A stretch of 64,000 bases of DNA, from NCBI GenBank assembly GCA_022113835.1, contig JAILWY010000028.1, positions 6,795,001-6,859,000 on the forward strand. Direction: 5' to 3'. Below the pieces are notes generated by a model. It had not been told where the DNA came from, did not search any database, and saw nothing but the letters and a program-made list of their open reading frames with translations. Positions within the stretch are counted from its first letter, which is position 1. Each line of letters starts with the position of its first letter. The position numbers and the translations under genes are program-made. This document shows positions 33,921 through 44,300 of the stretch, piece after piece. This DNA is from Atopsyche davidsoni. Taxonomy: Eukaryota; Arthropoda; Insecta; Trichoptera; Hydrobiosidae.

Positions 33921-34672
33921 TATTCTTGAAGTACATAAGAGCATTGACATCGTTCGCTGTAAATGATGAACAGGTAATTTATGTCGCATTACTTAAAAGC
34001 CACTTGCATTGCTATTGAGTAAACGCTGTGGTGTCTAAATTACAATTAAAAACAAAAATAAAGTCAGCGTTAAGCGGGTCTCACTGTAACATGTGTAACT
34101 TGGTTTTTTATTGTTGGCTTGCCCCGTTTTGATTCTGACTGTATTCTTGAAGTACATAGGGGCATTGACATTGTTAGCTGTAGATTATGAACAGGTAATT
34201 TATATCGCATTACTTAAAACCCACTTGCATTGCTATTGAGTAAGCGCTGCGCTGTCTAAATTACAATTAAAAACAAAAATAAAGTCAGCGTTAAGCGGGT
34301 CTCACTGTATCATGTGTAACTTGGTTTTTAATTGTTGGCTTGCCTCGTTTTGATTCTGACTGTATTCTTGAAGTACATAAGAGCATTGACATTGTTCGCT
34401 GTAGATGATGAACAGGTCATTTATATCGCATTACTTAAAACCCACTTGCATTGCTATTGAGTAAATGCTGTGCTATATGAATAACAATTAAAAACAAAAA
34501 TAAAGTCAGTGTTAAGCGGGTCTCACTGTAACATGAAATCACTTAGCGAATAACAAGTGAATACTTAACCATGATGCTTGTAACTTTGTTGTTGGCTTAT
34601 AAATGACTTTCCCCATTTTGATTCAGACTATATTCTTGATGTACGAAAGAGCATTGACATCGTTCAAAACAA
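33921..34672 (+). repeat. Tandem repeat (221-bp unit, 3 copies plus a stub) carrying start-codon exons
   Basis: Units start at TATTCTTGAAGTACAT: 33921-34141, 34142-34362, 34363-34630 (longer by about 47 bp) and a truncated fourth at 34631-34672. Each full unit contains (ATG)ATGAACAG followed by GT: donors at 33974, 34195 and 34416. The first two continue as GTAATTTAT, the third as GTCATTTAT. In-frame stops sit just before each ATG. The 3' part of each unit carries GTTAAGCGGGTCTCACTG, a pogo-like terminal word. Confidence 0.9.
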
Positions 34673-37591
34673 AAGAAATAAAGTCATTAAAACCTTTCAT
34701 TTATTCTTCTTCTGTTGCCTCTCTTCATAGGAGGTTGGTGACCATTTCTTTGAACATATCCCTATGCTGGGCCAGTCTCACCAATCCGGCAATCAAATTC
34801 CGCATCCACGTGAACTTCCTTCTTCCCCTTTTTCGTTGGATAATCAGCTGGAGAATGCCATACTTATTTTTACGAAAAATGTAGCCAAAATAGGAGACCT
34901 TCTACTTCATTACCAACGTCAAGAGTTCCCTTTCTTTGCGCATTCTGTAAAAGACTCTTTCATTTGTGACTCGGTCAACCTATGGTATCTTAAGGATTCT
35001 CCTATACACCCACATTTCTGCCGCCTCATTTCTTCGCATAGCAGCTGTCTTGAGTGTCCAAGCCTTGACTCCACAAAGGAGAACTGAGATGACATAACAT
35101 TTGGTGAATCTCCAGCGAGATTACAGGGTTATATCTCTTAAACATAGTATCAAATTCGCTGCAGCGTTTATTGGCAAAAATTACCTATTTCGGGGAATCC
35201 CAATAACACCGTGTAATACTGCAACAGTGTTAAGAGGGTCTCACTTAAACAACCTCAATACAAAATTGTGTTTTTTACAGGTGGAGAACTAAGCTTTGTG
35301 CTAAACTGAACAGCCAACGGGAAAAAAGCGCTGAACTCAAGACTTCCCACAATGTAAAAAAGCCGTTTGGATGTAATAAATGTCACAAGTCTTTTACGTT
35401 GAAGAGTCATTTAAAAAGACACGAATTATTAAACCATGCGAGAGACAAAAACTATGCATGTAATCAATGTAGCTTTTCATTTAGTCGGGCTGATGATCTG
35501 AAGAATCACGGGCTTGCACATTATATTGAGAAGACATTTGCTTGCAATCAATGTTCATATGTGTGTAATCAAAAAAAGGTATTAAAAATACACAAACATT
35601 CACATACTCATGACAAGTCCTTTTCTTGTGATCGATGTTCATACAAGTGTAATCAGAAAAACTTACTGACCTCGCACAAAATTATACATGCTACCGAGGA
35701 GCTTTTGGCTTGTGATCAATGTTCATATACATGTAATCAAATAATTTATTTAAAAAGACACAAACTCATGCATGGTGTAGGAAAAGTCTATAACTGTGAT
35801 CAATGTGCATATACGAGTACTCAGTATGATTTTTTAACACAACATAAGCTTATACATACAGGCGAGAACCCCTATACTTGTGATCAATGTGCGTACAGTT
35901 GCAATGAGATTATTTGGCTGAAACAGCACAAACTTACACATATTGGTGAAAAACCATTCTCCTGTGAACAGTGTTCATATTCTTGCTACCAAAAGATAAA
36001 TTTGAAACGACATAAACTTACACATATCAAGAAGAAGTCCTTAACTTGTGATCAATGTTCGTTCAATACTACTCAGAAATTTTTTTTAAAAAAGCACAAA
36101 CTCACACATGTTGCTAAAAAGGTCTTTCATTGTAATGAATGTTCATACACAAGTAGTCAAAAATCTAATTTAAAGAGACATATTCCCACACATTTACACA
36201 AAAAATCTAATCCTTGTGACCTTGGTTCATACTCAGCTGTCCAGAAGGTTACTTTAAAAAAGCAGAAACTCCCAGGTTCCGAAGAAAAAGTTTTTCTATG
36301 TGAAGAATGTTCGTACACAAGCACACGAACAACTGATTTTAAAAGACACAAACTTGTACACACCGACCAGAAGCTCTATTCTTGTGACCAATGTGCGCAC
36401 AAGTGTAAACATAAATTTTCTCTGAATAGACATAAACTAATACACACTGCTGAAAAGACTTTCTCTTGTGAACAGTGTTCATACAGTAGCGTTCGGAACA
36501 TTGATTTGAAGCGACATAAACTTGTGCACATCAAAGGAAGGTCCTTGACCTGTGATCAATGTCCGTACAAGGCTACCGGGAAGGATCTTTTAAAAACCCA
36601 CAAACTCACACACACTACTAAAAAGCGCTTTTCTTGTAATAAATGTTCATACTCATCTAATCTAAGATATAATCTTAGTAAACATATAATCATACATACC
36701 GGGCAGAATCCTTATGCTTGTGATCTATGTTCATACTCGGCTAACCAAAAGTCTACTTTAAATAGACACCGACTTTCACACTCCAAAGAAAAATCCTTGA
36801 TGTGTGATCAATGTTCGTACACAACCAATCAAAAGAATGACTACAACAGACACATGCTCGTGCACACCGATGCAAAACCCTTTTCTTGTGACCAATGTTC
36901 GTATAAGTGTAATCAGAAAGTTGTTTTAAAAAGACATAAACTTATACACACTGGAGAGAAGGCCTTCACTTGTGATCTATGTCCATACACTAGTACCCGG
37001 AAGGATATTTTAAGAAATCACAAACTCACTCATTCCAACAAAAAACCCTTTGCTTGTGATCTATGTTCGTATACGTGTAATCTACAAAATAAATTAAATC
37101 ACCACAAACGTACACATCACACCGACAAGAAGGCCTTTGCGTGTGACCTATGTTCTTACGCATCCAACATAAGGTCCAGTCTAAAAAGCCACATGCTCAG
37201 CCATTCGAACAAAACTGTCAAGGAGAAATCATTTCCTTGTGATTTATGTTCGTATGTGTGTAATCTAAAAGGTAAATTAAAGCAGCACAAATTTGTGCAC
37301 ACCGGCAAGAAGTTCTTTGCGTGTGACCTATGTTCTTACGCATCCAACATAAGGTCCAGTCTGAAAAGCCACATGCTCAAGCATTCGAACAAAACTCCCC
37401 ACAGGAAGAAATCATTTCCTTGTGATTTATGTTCGTATGTGTGTAATCTAAAAGGTAAATTAAAGCAGCACAAATTTGTGCACACCGGCAAGAAGTACTT
37501 TGCTTGTGACTTATGTTCTTACGTATGTTTCCGAAAAATTAGTCTGAAAAAACACATGCTCAAGCATATGTCCAAAACTCTCCATTTGTGA
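33963..37591 (+). CDS. C2H2 zinc-finger protein D, about 773 residues, 26 fingers, 2 coding exons
   Basis: The last exon runs 35281-37591 after TTTTTTACAG. Its first complete codon is TGG in the finger frame. Joining ATGATGAACAG from 33963-33973 (or the copies at 34187-34194 and 34405-34415) gives MMNRWRTKLCAKLNSQREK, then KKPFGCNKCHKSF, with no stop. About 773 residues result. Twenty-six C2H2 units follow almost without spacing. The eleventh is dead (CDLGSYS...KKQKLPG). Many linkers depart from TGEKP. Eleven units carry the third Cys (SYxCNQ). Units 22-23 and 24-25 are nearly identical at the DNA level. Probably nuclear and DNA- or RNA-binding. The fingerless N-terminus is short and basic. 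The intron holds an inverted LINE fragment. Which start exon is used is not decidable from sequence. Confidence 0.85.
34690..35145 (-). mobile_element. LINE fragment, RT ORF tail (best copy)
   Basis: The minus strand encodes the tail of an RTE/Jockey-like reverse transcriptase ORF: regions reading GVYRRILKIP-like, DRVTNE, KERELLTLV-like, LLFWLHFS-like and ILQLII, ending near MVTNL. The same family occurs at 300, 5785 and 55030. It lies in the intron of zinc-finger gene D in inverse orientation and is frameshifted. Confidence 0.65.
37136..37498 (+). repeat. Recent two-finger tandem duplication inside gene D
   Basis: Units 37136-37315 and 37316-37498 differ at only a handful of positions plus one codon-sized indel in the linker (GTCAAGGAG against CCCCACAGGAAG). 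Both encode SYASNIRSSLKSHML then SYVCNLKGKLKQHKFVH. Frame is kept, so two extra fingers were added recently. Confidence 0.92.
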
Positions 37592-40500
37592 ATAGTTTAT
37601 AGTCGAATTTGATTTTATGTCCGTGAACTTACATTTACTATTACACAGTATGCTGAGTTATTGACCCTTTTCGCTTGATAGGCAAATCTCAGGCATCCCG
37701 AGTTTTGGCTACTTCTCCCGCTTGCAGAAGTAATGGAAACATCAGGTGCTTCCTTACTACCCTTCAAGTAGCACTAGTGTCGAAGTAGAAGTTCTTATTT
37801 ATCGGTAGAATGACCATTCAGTTGAATAGTTTACACCGTTGACATTTTTGCCATAAATTACAATGTATGTTATCCCGTGCCGTAGTCCGTTATAAAATAT
37901 TTCCAGTATTTATCAATGTGGTGCCATTCTTTATTTGGGGTAAATGTTTCAAACTTTGTGTTTATATTGATGTGTATGATATCTCAGGTTATATACTGTA
38001 AAGTTGTATACGTGTATGTCTGTTTAAATAAATAAACAACGGACAAAGCAGCCTGTCACTTCTATTCCTATTTTCTTACTGCGGGTGACCCTAACATGTT
38101 CGAGTGTGGCTTACAACAGGTCTCAGCTCCCTCGGGGCCTCGGGTCAGAGGACTGCCACCCGACCGAAAATTGTTCACACTCAATAGTCGTGACAGTTCG
38201 CAACTCAACGACTTGTCAGGAACACTTGTAAAAATTAGCTAATTGCACTAGACGAGGACACGTACTTCTACGACTGTGGACTCTGATGGGAAATGGGACA
38301 CCTGGAGTTATGCTGCGGAAGAGAGCTCATGATTTCTGTAGTTCAATGTGGAGTCCTATTCATCTCTTGATGCAGTACAAGGTATTAAATCAAACATATT
38401 AATAATTTTTATACACGTTTATTATATTGAATTTGGCATAGGATCTTAGTAATATATTTTGTTTAAGTTGACATTTACAATATGAGTGAACTAAAAGATA
38501 AAATCGTGAAGAGTACAATCTCCCCGTAAAAATCCACCAAAGAAGTAAATCCAAACACGTGCAAGAATATTTTTAGCACTTCCTCAGAATCACACGCAGC
38601 AGCGGCGACAGGGCCGCGCCGAGGCAGGACACGCGGGTGCATTATTAACAGTTCGCAGTACACACCTTACTTGAAACTTACTTAAACCTCTTGGTGCATT
38701 TAATCGGGCGCCGATACAAATAATGTTTATAAAATTAAAATAATGCTTGCAGATGTTTAAAACAAGTGCAACGAAGCAATAAATAATATATTGAATTTAA
38801 AATATTAAATATGATAATAATTTAAATCAAGTTGAATTTCAACACGTGAAAGTATAAATTAATAGAAAATGGGTCGTTGTTTTAGATTTCGAAGTAAAAA
38901 TATTGCAGTTAAAATTCTGCCATTTTCAAAAGCTATCCTAAATTTTTTTTGTTGTAACATATGAGAAAACGGAGTCAATAAAATACATCGGAGGTGTGGA
39001 CTGCGTCCGTGTGGGAGAAATAAGCGCCAACCGGCCTTTCTATTAACAATACGCTAACACAATATTAAATACAATTGCAAATGAAAGGTTTTTCCACGTC
39101 GGGTAAAAAGCCTCAGTGTTGTCATTTAAAAAAAATCATTTCAATAAAACTAGCATTACAAAAAGTATAAAATATTTCATAATAAATAATAATAATTTAG
39201 TTACCTACATAAAAGCCTTTTTATAATATTTTTAAATTTGTAAATTCGCTTGAAGCCGGTCTGGGAGGAATCGACACAACAATATGTACGGTGTTTCAAT
39301 TGTCACCGTCAGACAAGGGGAGACTGGGTATCAACTTTAAATTTAATATATTAATTTGAGAAAATGAAATTTTTGTATCCAACCAATCTCCCCTTTTCAG
39401 AAAACAGCACGACGTTTGCAACACAATGTATAAAATTATGGATGTATATTACTTTTTGCGCAATAAAATGGTTTCTTATAGCCTGATGGGTAATAACGAT
39501 AATAATAGTAAACAAGTTTTCAAATAGATCGGTCGCATAAAGTGTTATTTATATTTAATGTATTCACGAGTTATGTGAAATAGCACTTCGTGAAAGTATT
39601 ACACTTGAACGCTTGTTAACTATTCTGTTGATCGGCCCTTCAAGAAACAGGCGTGAAATGTATTATCAATTGCATTATTAAGTTCACTTATAAATATCAG
39701 GCAACTTAAAAACGATTGAATATCTTATGTATTATTTGCTTTAATGTTAAAAAAAAAATAGTTCAAGCTGATTATCCAGAAGACATTCAGAAAATGACTA
39801 ACGGGACGGAACTTTACAGGAAAACCAGTCGTAGTCTATATATGGAATGTTTCAAAACACATGGTACCACTAAAAGAAAAGGAGCTCACAGCTATCATAT
39901 TTATTAGAGAAATCAATCTCTTCATGCACCAAAACAAACACGTGACCCGGTTAGATATTGTTTGCGTGTTTGTGACTGTTTGGCAGCATTTGAATATAAA
40001 CGTGTCATAACTCACAATCGCTTTTTAGTTGTCACGGTGTGCGTCCTTTCCAATGGGTACCGTGAGTTTTGAATCACTGTAAGCTTATATTAATGCTAGG
40101 GTAGGTCTGCGTCATTTTTTAATTTTAATATTAATTTTTTAATTATATTGACTAATTACTCCCAGAAGGGTCATTGATATATTTTCATAACTACGATATT
40201 TAAATAATTTACAATTTCTGTACAAATTTCGAGTTTTAAGAGAATTTTCGAGAAGTTAAGAGTCGCGCACGATTACATAAATTCAGGATTCACTTGTTAA
40301 GTGGAGGATCAAATAGATGAAATGATTCTGTGAAAACTAACTAGCAACTTCATCTGGGCTGCGTGCAGCTGCAGCCTCGCTATGGAAACGCTCCTAAGCC
40401 ACGTGTATGACGTGAACGCTGTTCCATGATGTGGCACGATTATTCAAGCAGGAGCTCATTATTGAAATCTGATAAAGATACGAACATGACGCAGATTCCC

Positions 40501-41320
40501 GGTTAAACTAACAAACGATTAAGCTCTATTTAAATTGATACAGTCTGTCATTTTGGCTATCGTACGTTGCGGTATGAATATAGGAATAAAACTTACATCC
40601 AAGTGTCGAGATATTAGGCCGCGAGAAGTTTAAAACTTAAATATTAATCCTTATCATTTGTATTTAGAATTCCAGATCTATCAAAGACTAGCAAACACAA
40701 CAGCACCGTCGCCGCCGCGCCGTCCACACGGCGCGCGTCCGTCGAAATATATACACAAGCCACTAAAACAGACATCCTTCACCATTACTTACACGACGAG
40801 AAGTCATATTTACACATTACTTACATATTTAGGACAAGATACGATATAACACAATTTTAGTATTGCTTTTAATGTTAGATTCGGTGGTGTTCAGCGTCAA
40901 CGCTATTTCAGCATCAGGACACCTGCCAACAGATCCACTTGTCAAAATAATTGTGTAACAGTCTATTATACTCAAATGTATCAAACGTAAATCTATACAA
41001 AATGTCACTCGACAAACGCATCACGCGAGGACCTCAGCACTCATAGTCTCCCCAAAAAAGAGATTTCAATCAGAGATTCATAAGTCTTTTCATTGTCATT
41101 TTAAAAACACAATAAAGCTGATATTGAATTTATTAATTTTTTCTTCACTTTTACGATTTCCCATAACGAGTGACACTGCGAATTTTGAGCCGCCGTGTAT
41201 TTGCTTAGAAAATAGGATCGTAGAGAATACGTCGAAAAAAAAAATATATATTAAAATGTATCAAAAGAGGCGACGTACTATTTGGACAATGTCCGAACTC
41301 GCACACGGTATTTGTGACGA
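37592..41320. other. Intergenic DNA, 3' sides of gene D and neur
   Basis: Overlapping AATAAA signals at 38027-38036 are poly(A) candidates for gene D. TTTATT at 41129-41134 (AATAAA on minus) is one for neur. At 39313-39402 GGGGAGACTGGGTAT pairs with ATCCAACCAATCTCCCC, a small foldback. GC-rich patches at 38580-38640 and 40680-40745 hold no gene that could be supported. The rest is AT-rich and unrecognised. Confidence 0.4.
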
Positions 41321-44300
41321 TCATGACTTGTATGTTCTGATCACATCACGTATGGGCGCGCGGCACATGGGGCACTGCCCGCCGCCCTTCCCGCGCCACT
41401 GCTGCACGGCGCAGCGATAGCACATGCACATGTGTCCGCATGTGTACAGCACAGAATCGATCTGCTGCTCATAGCATATGGTGCACTCAGCCGGGGCGTG
41501 CTGGACCACTGTCGAGATGCTCGGCTGTGACGTGGTGCAGTTGACCACATTGGTAACGGGAGAAGAGAGGTTGCTCTGAGATAGAAGCTGGTTGGCGGCA
41601 TTTTGGTTGGGTCCACCGTAGCCAGGCTGATACAGACCCTGGCTGCTGAAGACGGGAAGCTGGGGGCAGACTGCAAGCTGCAAGTGTTGGGTGGAAGGCT
41701 GGTTGGGCACAACGGTGAGGACGTTGGCGGAGGTGGCCCGCGGGATGTGCGCCGCATGTGCGACCACCTGGTGGTTGCGGTGATTGGCCAAAGAGGGAGG
41801 AGACAGCGGAGCCGCCAGAGTGAGCGGCAGCGATGCTGTTGATGAGGACGCAGATGATTGCACCGAAGCAGACTGAAAATAAAACAAGTAATCTTATAAT
41901 TAAGCATTCGAGTCGGTAAATTATGTTCAATACACATATTTCAATAGAAAGCTAGCTCATTTTTTTTGGACAAAAAATAACCAAACTCACTGATGGATGT
42001 AAGCGAGAGTAAAGCAGAAAAGCCAGCAGTTTTGAAACAATTGAAGCAATAGTTTTTCTTAATGAGTAATTGAAAGTAATGCATTACCTGCGACGGAGGC
42101 AGCGCCACGACCAGCACGGCGGGTGGTGGTCGCACTAGCACCTGCACACGCCTCGTTCCTCCAAAAACGTCCAGGAATGCCCAAAGCCGCAGCGAGTGGT
42201 CCACGTGCATCACTGTTACCGATGCACCTCCATTCAGAGACACCTGCAACCGGATAAATATTAGATTATGGCAATGAGTTTCAGATATATAATACATTGA
42301 ATTTCCTATCAATAAACTTTGCAGCAGAATATTTTGCCGAGTCCTTTTTTGATTTTCAAAAATTTTTGTTAAATTTGATTGCATAGAATATTGCCGACTA
42401 TAGAATCATATTTGAAAAGAAATTACCTTCACTTCTCCAGTGCCGGAAACCGTCAACACTAGCTCTTCTCCGACCCGCAGAGTCCCGGCCACGTCCTTGC
42501 TGACCACCCAATACTCGGGTCTGTCAAGCAACATGTCTGAATCGTCCGGTAAATCCCTCGGCGACAACCTCGAAGGGTCACAGGACGTGAGTCCCAGAGC
42601 TAGAGCTCCGACATACGAATTCTCCGTTTCTAGGATTCGCACCAGAAGCCTTTCTCCCGGTGCCAGGGGCCTCGCTGTGAAAATGTAGCCTTGACAAAAC
42701 TCCGTGGCGATCCTCGTCGCCAGCCCCGGCTCGGGACCTAGCCTTATGTGCCGACCGCAAGTACGGTGGAAGGTCATGGGTCGCCAGCTGTCGGAGATCG
42801 TAGCAGAACGTAACGCAGGTATGAGGTTGCGTTCAACTTCATCTTCCTCCGCCGGGGACGGAAGCGCGGGGGCTGGCTCTGCGACCGGCTCGCTGGGGTG
42901 GTTATTCATCTGGGCGCGAGCGTCAATGAATTGCACTCCAGTACAGTTGCCATAGATGTCCAGTAAAACCCACAGCGGGCCTTTTGTGTCCACCTATTGA
43001 AAACATGAAACCTATGAATTGGCAAGTTCAAAAAGCAATGGAATCTTGATTAAGCATCAGAACCGACAGGACTGATGCATTGGGTTTTATGTAAGGCACT
43101 TTTATGTGAGCACAGTTTTGTGAGGAATGTGCTCCTTATCATAACCATCATGGCACCGTGCAAATTAAAAATTGCTTGGAATTAAAAAAAATTATCAACA
43201 GAGTGCATAATTCAACAGTACGTGCGTCAGGAGGTACTGACCCCGGAAAAGAAGACCCCCTTGTCGTCTCCGTCCACGCTGAAGTGCACGTCTCCAGCGG
43301 CAGTCAGGTGGAACTGCAGCAGCGCCCCTCGCTCGCAAAGCCTCTCCGCCAGGGCCTTGGCCCAATGCCCGGGCTTGTTGGTGAGATCCGGACATGCGTA
43401 CTTGGGTAAGGAAGAGCCGGCCGAAAGCGACGGGTCCCGAGCTGTGAAGCCGAAACGGAGAACTCCACTCCAGTTTGTCGACATCTCAGTGAAACGGATG
43501 CACACCTAAAAGTACATATTTATTTTTTAGTGGTATAAAACTATTGAGAAGAATATACAAAAGACAATGTTATTTTGCTATAATTGAAGTTAAGAAAGCA
43601 TCTAAGTATCCCAGTACGGTTACCTTCTCGTTGATGGGCACGGGCCTCGCGCTGAAAGCGATGCCTTTGCAGAAGCTCTCAGCGCGACGAGCGGTGCTGC
43701 AGTCCCGAGAGAGCCGCACGTTGTCTCCGTGCACAGCGTGGAAGGTGAGCGGGGGCAGCGAGGTCCCCGCGCCCCCAACGCCCCGGGACTCCACCCCACA
43801 CCCCGATCGGCCTGGAACAAACAAATAGAGCATGCTGAGTCACAGGACTACCGAAGGAAACAATAACCACTCATAAACACCACTACATTCTTTGCAATGC
43901 CTATTTATATGAAATGAACGCTTGCACTCGGAATGAGACTTGTGAATGCGTGAAGTAAAATATAAAAACCCAGTTTAAAATAATCAGGACCAATAGTGGT
44001 GTCAGATTTGTTTCTAAAAAAAAATAACTCAATAACTTGCGATTGATTATATCTTCAAGCTGACTCTTTCCATAGTAACCTGGAGTGCTGGGGGGACAGC
44101 GACTCGACATCACGTTTCTCACACTCCAATATCAAGCCTGACTAGACATGATATAAATCAATTTCTTATAAGTGAGCCTTAATTTACATTATTAACTTTT
44201 CTACTTAGTTTTACTAAGAAAGAATTAGCACTGTATTAGATTTCAGTACGGAGTGAACGGCAACGATCAGTGTGCGACATCCTTTAGTTTTATGCGGAAG

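Noticed and set aside
35399..35401. TTG start for zinc-finger gene D
   Set aside because: The frame is open upstream to an acceptor at 35280 and includes a further finger, so the start must be in an upstream exon.
38475..38663. Small minus-strand gene in a GC-rich patch
   Set aside because: All frames are short, no acceptor is convincing and no family was recognised.
41341..41937. Second long minus-strand frames over the last neur exon
   Set aside because: Out of frame with the RING finger and Ser/Pro/Cys-biased. The neur frame explains the sequence.
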